A stretch of 64,000 nt of DNA from JAPUEK01 sp963815355 (GCA_963815355.1 CAWFGJ010000013.1:496001-560000), one strand, 5' to 3'; counted from the stretch's first letter, positions 11,091-20,223 are shown. The notes: a model not told the origin generated them from the sequence alone. Numbers and translations are program-made.

Positions 11091-11542
11091 TAGCTCACCT
11101 CGTCTTCGAGGTTCAGCTTCATGTCCAGCAAGACCTGCTGCAGCGCCAGCGTTTCGCGCAGCAACCTCTTGGCTTCGTTGATAGAAATCCGCCCATCCCC
11201 GATGGCCGCGTTGTATTCCGACATCAGGATCGCAAAGCGCTGCGCAAGCATCACCACATCCTGATTGACGCCTGTCGAGGCCGCATTCTTGCGGTCTGAA
11301 TCATAGGACAGCGTGATCCCGCGCAGGTCGGCCAAGGCCGAGGTAACATGCGGAAAGCGGCTTGCCGCCTCCAGCCGCGCCACCACGTCGATCGGCATGA
11401 ACCGGTCGTCATGCTCGCTCGCGTCAGAATAATAGCGGCCCAAAGTGGCCTTGGATTTGCCGGTGATCTCACACGCGGCTTCGATGCCCACGTCTTTGAC
11501 CAAGGCTTCGCTGTGTTTTTTCAGGTAGGTCTCGATACTCAT
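11090..11542 (-). CDS. putative DNA-binding regulator, phage CII-like
   Basis: A 150-residue protein. The N-terminal 40 residues look like a helix-turn-helix (VGIEAACEITGKSKATLGRY), followed by a helical segment and a Leu-rich C-terminus (INEAKRLLRETLALQQVLLD). This layout resembles the phage regulatory protein CII/CP76 family, which also occurs on Rhodobacteraceae chromosomes. No other phage gene is nearby, so a host role is likely. It ends at the terminator shared with rhlE. The DNA-binding role is inferred; the family assignment is tentative. Confidence 0.6.
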   Translation of the reverse strand: MSIETYLKKHSEALVKDVGIEAACEITGKSKATLGRYYSDASEHDDRFMPIDVVARLEAASRFPHVTSALADLRGITLSYDSDRKNAASTGVNQDVVMLAQRFAILMSEYNAAIGDGRISINEAKRLLRETLALQQVLLDMKLNLEDEVS

Positions 11543-11873
11543 GTCACGCCTTAACCACCCCGGCCAAATCGGTACGGGGAATTGGATTTACCTTTTCCCA
11601 TTAATGCTGTCGCAAGAGTTTGTCATTGATAAAGGTATCCCGTGTGATGGGATGGTACGAGTGGCCGGCGCCCCCAGCGTCGGTTCGGGTGGGGGTCCGC
11701 CGCATAACCTGTTGTGCGGAAAGGTCGGATTTTGGTTTTTCTCGGCCTTGCGGCGGGCCTGTCTACCCAGTGTGGTGCCGGTTGTTTCGGCGTGTAACGG
11801 GATCTGACACCCCGCCGCCGACCCTGCCTTTTCGCCCGCTTGCACCAAACGGCGTGCCTCGGTATGTGACGGC
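11543..11873. other. intergenic region between divergent CII-like gene and tdk
   Basis: 331 nt without a credible gene. It should hold both divergent promoters. One inverted repeat stands out: CCGCATAAC / GTTGTGCGG at 11700-11719 (one wobble, 2-nt spacer), of operator-like size. No recognisable -35/-10 pair or RNA gene was found. Confidence 0.4.
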
Positions 11874-12461
11874 ATGGCAAAGCTTTACTTCAACTACTCC
11901 ACGATGAACGCGGGCAAGTCGACCCTGCTCTTGCAAGCCTCGCACAACTACCGCGAGGGCGGCATGGCGACCTATCTGGTCACAGCCCAGTTCGACAACC
12001 GCGCCGGTGACGGGCGTATCGCCAGCCGCATCGGCATTGGTGAGCCTGCCGATACCTTTACCGCGGGTGAGGATCTTTACGACAAACTCGCCACCCGCTT
12101 TGCGGTTGAAAAGGTCGCCTGTGTCTTCATCGACGAGGCGCAGTTCTTGTCCAAAGAGCAGGTCTGGCAATTGGCCCGTGCGGTGGATGATCTGGGCGTG
12201 CCGATCATGTGCTACGGCTTGCGCGTTGATTTCCAAGGCAATCTCTTCCCCGGCTCCGCCGCTTTGCTGGCTTGGGCCGATGAGATGCGCGAGGTCCGCA
12301 CCATCTGCCATTGCGGGAAAAAGGCGACAATGGTGATCCGCCGTGGCCCTGACGGGCGTGCCCTGCGCGACGGCGAACAAGTGGTGATCGGGGGCAATGA
12401 GACCTACGTCAGCCTGTGTCGCCGCCACTGGCGCGAAGCTGTGGGCGATCAGCCCTCCTGA
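11874..12461 (+). CDS. tdk: thymidine kinase
   Basis: A type II thymidine kinase that phosphorylates thymidine (and deoxyuridine) with ATP in pyrimidine salvage. The 195 residues show the P-loop at the start (MNAGKSTLLLQA), the Walker B/catalytic region CVFIDEAQFL, the lasso-region YGLRVDFQGNLFPGSAALL, and zinc ligands in ICHCGKKATM and SLCRRHW. The length is normal. The 3' end overlaps that of the convergent EamA gene by 13 nt. It fits functionally with the cdd-deoA-upp salvage operon 4 kb away. Confidence 0.95.
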   Translation: MAKLYFNYSTMNAGKSTLLLQASHNYREGGMATYLVTAQFDNRAGDGRIASRIGIGEPADTFTAGEDLYDKLATRFAVEKVACVFIDEAQFLSKEQVWQLARAVDDLGVPIMCYGLRVDFQGNLFPGSAALLAWADEMREVRTICHCGKKATMVIRRGPDGRALRDGEQVVIGGNETYVSLCRRHWREAVGDQPS

Positions 12462-13375
12462 ACGCGGGCGCGCAGGGCGATCATCGCCCCGGCCGCCACA
12501 ATCAGCCCCATCCCCAGCACGGCAAGCAGGTCCAACCGCTCCCCCCACAGCACCCAGCCCCAAAAGGCCGAGGCGGGCAGGATCACATATTCCAGCACCG
12601 AGGCGCGCCCCGCATCCGTGATCTGGTAGGCGCGGATCATCATCCCCACCCCCAAAAGCGATCCGGCCGCCTGCACGAAGGTCCAGAAATAGAACGCGCC
12701 ATCCGGCCAGACCGGCCCACGCATCACAAACCCAGCGGCCCCCGGCGGCACCACCAACGGCCAGACCGTCAGGATCGCCATGCCGATCACCCCCAGCACG
12801 CCCAGCCCAATGAAGAACCCGGCGAGCAAGGTTTCCGCACTTTCTTCGGGGCACCATTCCCGCGTCGCGATGTTGCCCATCGCGTAAAAGGCCCCGGCCA
12901 GCACCGGCAGCAGCGCGGCCAAAGACGCGCCGCTTAACGCCTGCGGGCCCAGCACCAACACCACGCCCAGAAACCCGACTGCCACCGCAAAGATCCGCAC
13001 TGGCCCAATCCGGTGCCCATAGGCAAAGCGCGAAATCAGCAGCACAAAGATCGGCGCCGTAAACAACCCCGCCGCAACGAGCGCCACCGGCAGAAACGCC
13101 AAGGCCCCGAAATAGATCATCATTCCCGTGCCGTGGATGGCCGAGCGGGCGATCACCGCGCGCAGGTTCACCGGGCGCAACCGCAACCCCAAAACCGGCA
13201 CGGCAAGCCCCAGCAAAACCATCGCCATCAGCGTGCGCGTTGCATGGAACTGCCAAAGCCCCACCGCCTCCGCGATCACCCGCACATAGTTGTCGGTAAA
13301 TCCGATCACCATCGCATAGACAAGGATCAGACCGGCCGCTGCCAAAGTGCGGTCATGGGTCACGGATTGTTGCAT
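12449..13375 (-). CDS. EamA/DMT-family transporter
   Basis: A 308-residue inner-membrane protein with about ten hydrophobic helices arranged as two EamA repeats, typical of drug/metabolite exporters. The first repeat covers about residues 12-145 (from LAAAGLILVYAMVIGF) and the second about 160-300 (ending LAVLGMGLIVAAGAMIAL). A Trp-rich stretch (FWGWVLWGERLDLLAVLG) marks the usual GE motif region in the second repeat. The substrate is unknown. It is transcribed convergently with tdk and overlaps its end. Confidence 0.88.
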   Translation of the reverse strand: MQQSVTHDRTLAAAGLILVYAMVIGFTDNYVRVIAEAVGLWQFHATRTLMAMVLLGLAVPVLGLRLRPVNLRAVIARSAIHGTGMMIYFGALAFLPVALVAAGLFTAPIFVLLISRFAYGHRIGPVRIFAVAVGFLGVVLVLGPQALSGASLAALLPVLAGAFYAMGNIATREWCPEESAETLLAGFFIGLGVLGVIGMAILTVWPLVVPPGAAGFVMRGPVWPDGAFYFWTFVQAAGSLLGVGMMIRAYQITDAGRASVLEYVILPASAFWGWVLWGERLDLLAVLGMGLIVAAGAMIALRARVQEG

Positions 13376-13596
13376 CGGGCACTCCTCTTACGCTCTCCAA
13401 CTCGCCCGCCCCGGGGCCTCTTGCGCGTCAGAAAGCGACACCGGCCTGGTCAGAACCGGGTATGTGCCCCCGGCACCCCGCCAAAGGCCAAGGAAAACAC
13501 CACTTGCCCGATCTGCGGACCCGGCAATGATTGTGGCCCGCGACCCGCTGGGATAACCTGCGACGAACTTGGGTAGCAGGTAGGCTTTAAACGCGC

Positions 13597-14619
13597 ATGA
13601 CGGCGCTCCGCAAATATGACCGGCTTGAAAGCCCCGGCCTCTGGCGCGAACATCCGCAAGCCAAACGGCGGGAGGTCATCGTCGGCCTGCGTGAGGCGAC
13701 CATCATCCTGAGCGACCCCAAGAATGAGATGGCACTGGCCCAATGGTCGCTGCCCGCGTTAGAGCGCTTGAACCCCGGCGAAAGCCCCGCGCTCTACGGC
13801 CCCGGTGCCGACGCCCCCGAAACGCTCGAGGTGGAAGACACCGACATGATCGCCGCGCTGGAAACCGTGCGCACCGTGTTGGAACGGCGGCGCCCGCATC
13901 CGGGCCGCCTGCGCGGCGTTGTGCTGGGCACGGCGGCGCTGTTGGTGGTAGGGGTTGTGGTGTTCTGGCTGCCGGGCAAACTGGTGCAACAAACAGCCGC
14001 GGTTCTGCCCGCACCGACCCGGGATGAACTGGGTGAATTTGCCTTGGCCGATCTGGGCCGCCTGACAGGATCCGCGTGCAAGTCCGTCTCGGGCCGTCAC
14101 GCGGCGGCAGAGCTCGCTACCCGGCTCTTCCCCAAAGCCCCGCCCCGCATCGAAGTGGTCCGCAACGCGCTGACGGCCCCCCTGCTATTGCCCGGCAACC
14201 TGATCGTGCTGCCCGCCGCCTTGGTTGAGGGCAGCGACGGCCCGGACACGCTGGCCGGATACCTGCTTGCGACCGAACTGGCCGCCAAAGGCACCGATCC
14301 GGTCACCGCCCTTCTGGATCACATGGGCCTTGCCGCCACGCTGCGCTTGCTGACTTCGGGCGCAACCTCATCCACCGCGATCACCGGCTATGGTGAGATT
14401 TTGCTTGCCCTGCCGCCGCCATCCGCCCCCGACACCGATGCCCTGCTGGCCGCCTTCCGGTCCGCCAATGTCTCGGCAACCCCTTACGCCTTGCGCCAAG
14501 ACCATGGCGCGGCGATCTCCCTTGCGCTGGTCCAGGGCGATCCCTTCCCTGATGGCTCGGGCAAAACCGTGCTAACCGACGAATCCTGGATTCAGTTGCA
14601 GGCCATCTGCTCAAAGTGA
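13597..14619 (+). CDS. membrane-anchored degenerate M48-like (pseudo)peptidase
   Basis: A 340-residue protein. Residues 1-100 resemble the small beta domain that precedes some M48 metallopeptidases (REVIVGLREATIILSD and LAQWSLPALERLNPGESPALY). One transmembrane helix follows at about 107-127, then a periplasmic part. Residues 195-235 (LLLPGNLIVLPAALVEGSDG, then TLAGYLLATELAAKG) line up with the M48 pattern of a beta hairpin followed by the zinc helix, but the HELAH position reads TELAA. No HExxH occurs anywhere, so catalysis is unlikely. The relation to M48 is my inference from pattern, not a search result. Confidence 0.65.
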   Translation: MTALRKYDRLESPGLWREHPQAKRREVIVGLREATIILSDPKNEMALAQWSLPALERLNPGESPALYGPGADAPETLEVEDTDMIAALETVRTVLERRRPHPGRLRGVVLGTAALLVVGVVVFWLPGKLVQQTAAVLPAPTRDELGEFALADLGRLTGSACKSVSGRHAAAELATRLFPKAPPRIEVVRNALTAPLLLPGNLIVLPAALVEGSDGPDTLAGYLLATELAAKGTDPVTALLDHMGLAATLRLLTSGATSSTAITGYGEILLALPPPSAPDTDALLAAFRSANVSATPYALRQDHGAAISLALVQGDPFPDGSGKTVLTDESWIQLQAICSK

Positions 14620-14641
14620 CCTAGACCCCCCGGCACAAAAG

Positions 14642-14671
14642 AAAAAACCCCCGAGCCTAGGGCCCGGGGGT
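14642..14671 (-). terminator. rho-independent terminator of the SPOR-domain gene
   Basis: ACCCCCG/CGGGGGT form a 7-bp stem. On the minus strand it is followed by a run of T (plus-strand A at 14642-14647), 25 nt beyond the SPOR gene stop. It may also stop the convergent M48-like gene. Confidence 0.8.
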
Positions 14672-14695
14672 AAGATTTATATGCCCGACTTTTTA

Positions 14696-15943
14696 TTAGC
14701 GCAGGATCGCGTCGCCAAAGCCCGCACCGCGTGCCATCGACAACGCAGCGCGCGCATCGGCAGCCGAAGCAAAGGGACCCGCCAGCACGATCTGCATGGC
14801 CTTGCCGCCTGAAGTAATTTTGGACCGCGACACGGGCAGGCCCAAAGCCCGCAACCGCGACGCCGCACCATCCGCGTTGGAGGACACGCCAAACGTGCCC
14901 ACCTGAACATAAGACCGACCTGCCGCCTTAGCCGCGACAATCGGCGCTGTGGCCGAATTCTTGGTAGAAACTGTCACACGGCTGCCCACCGGCTCTGCCA
15001 ACAGCGCCTTCTTGCGCTTGGCTTTGGGAACGTCGGCAACCAGACGCGCGGGAACCTCACGGGTCCACACCTGATCCTGATCCGCCCAGCCCTGCGCCGT
15101 CCCGCGCCCACGATTGGGGTTCAGCCGGTCATCATCCCAAGCCAAGACATAACCCGCCGGAGGCGTCGGAACCGCGGCAACGGGCGCCGCAGCCCGAGGC
15201 ACCGCCGCCGCATAATCTGCGACATAGCCCGCCGCTCCGCCACGATCTGCACGCGCAACTCCGACCGGATCGCTCAGCGCCGCACCCACCCTTGCGCCCA
15301 CCGGATAGATCGGCGGCCGCCAGCCGTTCATCGTGCCGTCGCCTCGCGTGCACACCACCGCAGTGCCGCCGCTGGTCAATTTGACCCGCTCTGCCACGGG
15401 GGCCGAGGTATAGCAGCCGATCTTGCCGGCCACGCCCTGCCCTGACACCACCTCATACCCGCTTTGCGGTGCGGTCTGGGCGTAGGGCGCGGGCTGACGC
15501 GCAACCACAACCGGGGCCGCCACCGCGACGACCGCGGGAACATATGTTGACGGCGCAGGTTCTGCCGCAGCGACCGCAACGCGCGGCGCCCGCATGACCG
15601 GCGCCGCAGCCACTGGGGCCCGCGCCACAGGCGCCGCCGCCGCAACCTGCGCCGGAGCAGGGGCCGCTACCTGATTTTCAACCACCTCTGGCGGCTTGGC
15701 AAAGCTGGGCGGATAGCCACACAACGCCTTACGGTTCCGACCGACGCGCGGCACCCAATTGGTTTGCCCCCCCAATCCGGCCTTCAGGAACACACAGCCG
15801 CGCTTGTCGACAAACTGCTGACCTTTAAAGCCTGCCGGGGGCAGGTTTGCCGGCCCGCCGATATCGGCCACCGACTGCGCTTGCGCGCCAAAAGTGAAAC
15901 AGACTGTCGCCAGAACAGCGGCAGAAACAACTTTCAAAAACAT
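14696..15943 (-). CDS. SPOR-domain periplasmic protein
   Basis: A 415-residue exported protein that probably binds denuded peptidoglycan glycan strands at the septum. It has a cleavable signal (MFLKVVSAAVLATVCFTFGAQAQ), an N-terminal Cys-containing region (RGCVFLKAGLGGQTNWVPRV), an Ala/Pro/Val-rich linker over about residues 90-165, a second Cys region and a C-terminal SPOR domain in the last 75 residues (SYVQVGTFGVSSNADGAA through AMQIVLAGPFASAADARAAL). ATG 15943 is chosen over an upstream TTG because a GGGGGT site and the signal peptide follow it correctly. Low-complexity Ala/Pro stretches are usual in this family. Confidence 0.87.
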   Translation of the reverse strand: MFLKVVSAAVLATVCFTFGAQAQSVADIGGPANLPPAGFKGQQFVDKRGCVFLKAGLGGQTNWVPRVGRNRKALCGYPPSFAKPPEVVENQVAAPAPAQVAAAAPVARAPVAAAPVMRAPRVAVAAAEPAPSTYVPAVVAVAAPVVVARQPAPYAQTAPQSGYEVVSGQGVAGKIGCYTSAPVAERVKLTSGGTAVVCTRGDGTMNGWRPPIYPVGARVGAALSDPVGVARADRGGAAGYVADYAAAVPRAAAPVAAVPTPPAGYVLAWDDDRLNPNRGRGTAQGWADQDQVWTREVPARLVADVPKAKRKKALLAEPVGSRVTVSTKNSATAPIVAAKAAGRSYVQVGTFGVSSNADGAASRLRALGLPVSRSKITSGGKAMQIVLAGPFASAADARAALSMARGAGFGDAILR

Positions 15944-16010
15944 GACTACCCCCAAGTAGTTTGGGCCGAATCATGCGCGAGGATTGTTTCCGAGTAAAGG
16001 GGGTAAGACT

Positions 16011-16643
16011 TTATTTGGTACCGAACATCCGATCACCCGCATCCCCTAGTCCGGGTACAATATATCCATGGTCATTGAGGTGGCTATCCACAGATGCTGT
16101 GACGATTGGTACATCCGGATGGGCCTCTTTCATGCGCGCGATGCCCTCAGGGGCCGCCAAAAGGCACAAAAACCGGATATTGCGCGCGCCCGATTGTTTC
16201 AAAAGCGAGATCGCCGCAACCGAAGAATTGCCCGTCGCCAGCATCGGATCGACCACAATGGAAAGCCGCTCTTCCAGATGATCCGGCAATTTGCAGTAAT
16301 ATTGCACCGGTTGCAGCGTTTCGGGGTCACGGTATAGCCCGACAAACCCCACCCGTGCCGCCGGGATCAGCTCCAGTATCCCGTCCAGCAACCCATTGCC
16401 CGCCCGCAAGATAGAAATCAACGCCAGCTTCTTGCCGTCAATCGCCGGGGCCTGCATCGGCTCCAGCGGCGTCTCGATCGCCTTGGTGGTCATCGGCAAC
16501 TCCCGCGTCACCTCATAGGCCAGCAGCAAGCTGATCTCGCGCAGCAACTTGCGGAACGAGGCGGTCGAAGTGTCCTTTTCTCGCATCAACGTCAGCTTGT
16601 GCTGCACAAGCGGATGGGAAACGACTGTCAAATGGTCAAGCAT
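16011..16643 (-). CDS. upp: uracil phosphoribosyltransferase
   Basis: Converts uracil and PRPP to UMP, the last step of pyrimidine base salvage. It is 210 residues, the usual length. The PRPP-binding loop VDPMLATGNSS, the start LDHLTVVSHPLVQHKLTLMR and the C-terminal uracil-binding PGLGDAGDRMFGT are all present. ATG 16643 overlaps the end of add by 8 nt, so the two are translationally coupled. It is the last gene of the cdd-deoA-deoB-add-upp operon. No clear terminator is seen after it. Confidence 0.97.
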   Translation of the reverse strand: MLDHLTVVSHPLVQHKLTLMREKDTSTASFRKLLREISLLLAYEVTRELPMTTKAIETPLEPMQAPAIDGKKLALISILRAGNGLLDGILELIPAARVGFVGLYRDPETLQPVQYYCKLPDHLEERLSIVVDPMLATGNSSVAAISLLKQSGARNIRFLCLLAAPEGIARMKEAHPDVPIVTASVDSHLNDHGYIVPGLGDAGDRMFGTK

Positions 16644-17622
16644 GGCCTTGCTCCAGTTTTTTGGCGATCTTTGACTTGGTATCCGCGTCACAGAATGCCG
16701 CGTCAAGCGAGGTTCGGGCAATCTTGTCAAACACCCCCTCATCCCAGTCAAAGGCTTGATGCAACATCTCATATTCCCGCGCCATCGTGGTGTGAAAGAA
16801 CGGCGGATCATCGGTCGAGATGGTGACCTTCACCCCCCGGTCGAACATCTCGCCAATCGGATGGGCGCGGAAACTGGGATAAATCCCCAAGGCCACGTTA
16901 GAGCCGGGACAAACCTCCAACACCACACCGCGCTCGGCAATCTCATCGACCAGCGCAAGATCCTCGATGGCCCGCACCCCGTGGCCGATCCGCTCCGCTC
17001 CCAGATCATTCATCGCGGCCCGCACCTCACCCGGCCCGCGCCATTCGCCGGCATGGGCGGTGATCCGCAACCCCGCCTCGCGCGCCATGTCGAACGACCA
17101 CAGATAATCCTTCGGCGCCCCCACCTTTTCATCGCCCGCAATCCCAAACCCGGTGATGAATTTGCCCGCGGTCTCCGCTGCACAGCGCGCCGTTTCCCGC
17201 GCCTTTTCGGGGCCAAAATGCCGGATACAGGTGATGATCCCGCGCAGCGTGATCCCCATCGTCCGCTCGGCAATTGCCGCCGCTTCTTCAATCGCGTGCA
17301 GATATTCGCGCCACGCCCCCAGATCGCGCCCGCCGCAGAAATCGGGGCTCAGGAACGCTTCGGTATAAACCACTCCACTGGCCGCACTTTCCTCCAGCAC
17401 CGCGAGGGTCAGCTGGTGAAAATCCTCCGGGCTCTGCAGCGTCGTCGTCGCCGCCTCATAAACCTTCAGAAAGTTCCAGAAATCGGTGAACCGGTATGAG
17501 CCGTCCTCATTGAACAGCCCCGACAGATCCATCTTCTTCTTCTTCGCCAACCCCCGGATAAAGGCCGGCGGCGCACCGCCCTCCAGATGCAAATGCAGCT
17601 CCACTTTCGGCAAGCTCTTCAT
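16636..17622 (-). CDS. add: adenosine deaminase
   Basis: Hydrolyses (deoxy)adenosine to (deoxy)inosine in purine salvage. The 328-residue TIM barrel carries the metal and catalytic motifs: HLHLEGG near the N-terminus, HAGEW, ERIGHGVRA, and STDDPPFFHTT near the C-terminus. ATG 17622 (MKSLPKVELHLHLEG) is the family start; longer in-frame extensions upstream are antisense-like and Arg-rich. A 97-nt gap to deoB holds a dispersed hairpin element. The STDDPP form of the last motif also occurs in adenine deaminase-like members, so adenine as substrate cannot be fully excluded. Confidence 0.92.
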   Translation of the reverse strand: MKSLPKVELHLHLEGGAPPAFIRGLAKKKKMDLSGLFNEDGSYRFTDFWNFLKVYEAATTTLQSPEDFHQLTLAVLEESAASGVVYTEAFLSPDFCGGRDLGAWREYLHAIEEAAAIAERTMGITLRGIITCIRHFGPEKARETARCAAETAGKFITGFGIAGDEKVGAPKDYLWSFDMAREAGLRITAHAGEWRGPGEVRAAMNDLGAERIGHGVRAIEDLALVDEIAERGVVLEVCPGSNVALGIYPSFRAHPIGEMFDRGVKVTISTDDPPFFHTTMAREYEMLHQAFDWDEGVFDKIARTSLDAAFCDADTKSKIAKKLEQGHA

Positions 17623-17639
17623 GCCCGACCCTTTCATCT

Positions 17640-17682
17640 TGGTCAAAATACTCCGGGGGTCCCGGGGGCAGAGCCCCCGGCG
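17640..17682 (-). repeat. dispersed GC-rich intergenic hairpin element, copy 2
   Basis: This lies in the deoB-add gap. On the minus strand a perfect 8-bp hairpin (CCGGGGGC/GCCCCCGG, 3-nt loop, 17662-17680) is followed by ACCCCCGGAGTATTTTGACC, which matches the core of the element at 1060-1135. It may be a processing or stability hairpin inside the salvage operon. Confidence 0.55.
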
Positions 17683-17719
17683 CTGGAAACAAGAACGACG
17701 GGCAGGCCCCTGGCACGCG

Positions 17720-18916
17720 TCACAGAAACGACCGCCCGACCCCCTGCCCCGCAACCCCAAGCCACGCCGCGACCGACGCCCCCACATCCGCAAAGGCGCA
17801 CAGACCCAGACTGCCGCTGCCCGCGCCCGCGCAGATCACCGGCACCCGCTCGCGGGTGTGATCCGTCCCGCGCCATGTCGGATCATTGCCATGGTCTGCC
17901 GTAAAGATCACCAGATCACCGGGCCGCAACCCCGCCAGAAACGCCCCGGCCCGCGCGTCAAACCACTCCAGCGCGCGGGCATAGCCCGACACATCGCGCG
18001 GATGCCCGTACAGCGAGTCAAACTCGACAAAGTTGGCAAAGGTCAAGGAACCGTCCTCAGCACCTGCCCCCAAATGATCCAGATGATCGAAAAGCTCTGC
18101 ATCAGACTTTCCCTTCCACAACTTTCCAATCCCGCGCATCGAGAAGATGTCACCGATCTTGCCAACGCCGTGGGTGGCACGCTCGGCCCCTGCAACCCAA
18201 TCCAGCAGGGTCGGCGCGGGCGGTGCTATCGCGAAATCCTTGCGGTTGGCAGTGCGCTTGAACGCCCCCGGCACGCCCGTAAAAGGCCGCGCGATCACCC
18301 GGCCCACTTTGCGGGCATGCAGCATCGGCGCCAGATCCGCACAAAGCGCCAGCAGGCGCTCCAACCCGAACGCGTCCTCATGGGCGGCAATCTGGAACAC
18401 GCTGTCGGCCGACGTGTAACAGATCGGCCAGCCCGTTCTCAGATGCGCCTCAAAGTGCTCGGCAATGACCGGCACGCCCGAGGCGTGGCAATTGCCCAAA
18501 ATGCCCTCCGTCCCCGCCAGCCGGCAAACCTCGGCAACGATGTCCTCGGGAAAGGCCGGCAGGGTATCGGGGAAATAGGTCCACTCCCAAGGCACCGGCA
18601 CGCCCGCCAACTCCCAATGACCCGAGGGCGTGTCCTTGCCCTGCGACACCTCGGTCGCTGCCCCCCAAAAGCCCGTCGGCACCGCAGCCAGCCCCGGCGT
18701 GGCTTGCCCCGAGGCCTGGCGTATTGCGGCCCCCAGACCCAGACCATCCAGCACCGGCATCCGCAATGGCCCAGACCGGCCCGCTTCGGCCCGCCCTTCG
18801 GCGCAGGCCTGCGCGATATGGGCCAAGGTGTTGGCCCCCGCATCGCCAAAATCCGCCGCATCGGGCGCACCGCCACAGCCGACAGAATCCATCACCACCA
18901 AAAACGCCCGCGCCAT
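17720..18916 (-). CDS. deoB: phosphopentomutase
   Basis: Interconverts (deoxy)ribose 1-phosphate and 5-phosphate, linking nucleoside phosphorolysis to central carbon metabolism. It is 398 residues of the alkaline-phosphatase superfamily with two metal sites: N-terminal VVMDSVGCGGAPDA (metal Asp) and C-terminal VIFTADHGNDPTWRGTDHTR. The inserted cap region (TPSGHWELAGVPVPWEW) is also typical. Its ATG shares one base with the deoA stop (TGATG), so the two are coupled. Confidence 0.96.
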   Translation of the reverse strand: MARAFLVVMDSVGCGGAPDAADFGDAGANTLAHIAQACAEGRAEAGRSGPLRMPVLDGLGLGAAIRQASGQATPGLAAVPTGFWGAATEVSQGKDTPSGHWELAGVPVPWEWTYFPDTLPAFPEDIVAEVCRLAGTEGILGNCHASGVPVIAEHFEAHLRTGWPICYTSADSVFQIAAHEDAFGLERLLALCADLAPMLHARKVGRVIARPFTGVPGAFKRTANRKDFAIAPPAPTLLDWVAGAERATHGVGKIGDIFSMRGIGKLWKGKSDAELFDHLDHLGAGAEDGSLTFANFVEFDSLYGHPRDVSGYARALEWFDARAGAFLAGLRPGDLVIFTADHGNDPTWRGTDHTRERVPVICAGAGSGSLGLCAFADVGASVAAWLGVAGQGVGRSFL

Positions 18917-20223
18917 CACGCGATCCTTTTCAAAACCAGCGGCGGGTCTTCGGGCGCTGCCGGGCCCACGCGGTAAGCGCGCTGCACCGCTGCCACGGCC
19001 GCCTCGGCCTGTGCTTCGGTCGCGGCCTGCACCAGACACAACGGATCGCCCGCGCCAATATCCTCGCCAATGCCCGCCAACTCTGACAGGCCAACCGACG
19101 GGTTGATCTTGTCGCCCTCGCGTTGCCGCCCACCACCCAAGGCGACCACTGCCAAGCCAAGCGCCTCGCCGTCGATCGCAACCACAAACCCGGCACCCAG
19201 GCTGGGCACCTCCCGCGTGACCGGGGCGGCGGGCAAACGGTCCGGCCAGCGGTCCACGAAATCCGCGGGCCCGCCCTGCGCTGCGATCATCCGCCCGAAC
19301 CATTCCGCAGCCGCACCGCTTTCCAAGGCCTGCACAATCCTCCCGGCCCCGTCTTCCGGATCGGCCGCCAAGCCGCCAAGCGCCAACGCCTCCCCCCCCA
19401 ACGCCGCCGTCAGATCCCACAATGCGGCATTGACCGACGTGCCGGTCAGCGTCTCCATCACCTCGATCACCTCCAGCGCATTGCCTGCCGCCGTGGCCAA
19501 GGGCTGGGTCATGTCGGTGATCAGCGCCGTTGTCATGCATCCGGCCCCCTGCGCCGTGCTGACCAACGCCCGCGCCAAAGCTTCGGCATCCTCCAGCGTT
19601 TTCATGAACGCCCCCGAGCCGCATTTGACATCTAGTACCAAGGCCTCCAACCCCGCCGCCAGCTTTTTCGACAGGATCGACGCCGTGATCAAGTCGACGC
19701 TTTCCACCGTTCCCGTCACATCGCGGATCGCATAGAGCCGCTTGTCCGCCGGGGCGATTTCTGCGCTGGCCGAGACGATGGCGCAACGGATATCCCGCAA
19801 CTGCGCCCGCAACCCGTCCTCACTCATCGCGCTGCGGAAACCGGGAATGGCCTCCAGCTTGTCCAGCGTGCCCCCGGTGTGCCCCAGCCCCCGGCCCGAG
19901 ATCATCGGCACATAGGCACCGCAAGCCGCCAAAGCAGGCGCCAGCAACAAAGACACACAGTCGCCAATGCCCCCGGTTGAATGCTTGTCCAATACCGGGC
20001 CGGGCATATCCCATTCCAGCACATGGCCAGAATCGCGCATCCCAACCGTCAGCGCGACCCGCCCCTCTTCGCCAAGACCCTTCAGCAGCACGGCCATCGC
20101 AAAGGCCCCCGCCTGCGCATCCGTCACCCCACCCGAGGCCAACCCCGCCGCGAACCAACGCAACTGCTCGGCGGTGGGTGTCCCACCATCCCGGATTTTG
20201 GCGATGATCGCGCGGGCGTCCAT
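18916..20223 (-). CDS. deoA: thymidine phosphorylase
   Basis: Phosphorolyses thymidine and deoxyuridine to the base and deoxyribose 1-phosphate. The 435 residues contain the phosphate-binding loop DKHSTGGIGD, the substrate region SGRGLGHTGGTLDKLEAIPG and SILSKKLAAGLEALVLDVK, and the C-terminal pyrimidine nucleoside phosphorylase domain (DKINPSVGLSEL). The start overlaps the cdd stop by one base and the end overlaps deoB by one base. This tight packing makes cdd-deoA-deoB a coupled unit. Confidence 0.96.
   Translation of the reverse strand: MDARAIIAKIRDGGTPTAEQLRWFAAGLASGGVTDAQAGAFAMAVLLKGLGEEGRVALTVGMRDSGHVLEWDMPGPVLDKHSTGGIGDCVSLLLAPALAACGAYVPMISGRGLGHTGGTLDKLEAIPGFRSAMSEDGLRAQLRDIRCAIVSASAEIAPADKRLYAIRDVTGTVESVDLITASILSKKLAAGLEALVLDVKCGSGAFMKTLEDAEALARALVSTAQGAGCMTTALITDMTQPLATAAGNALEVIEVMETLTGTSVNAALWDLTAALGGEALALGGLAADPEDGAGRIVQALESGAAAEWFGRMIAAQGGPADFVDRWPDRLPAAPVTREVPSLGAGFVVAIDGEALGLAVVALGGGRQREGDKINPSVGLSELAGIGEDIGAGDPLCLVQAATEAQAEAAVAAVQRAYRVGPAAPEDPPLVLKRIA

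Noticed and set aside
11090..11542. Prophage remnant
   Set aside because: Only one CII-like gene is present; no integrase, structural or lysis gene and no att-like direct repeats were seen.
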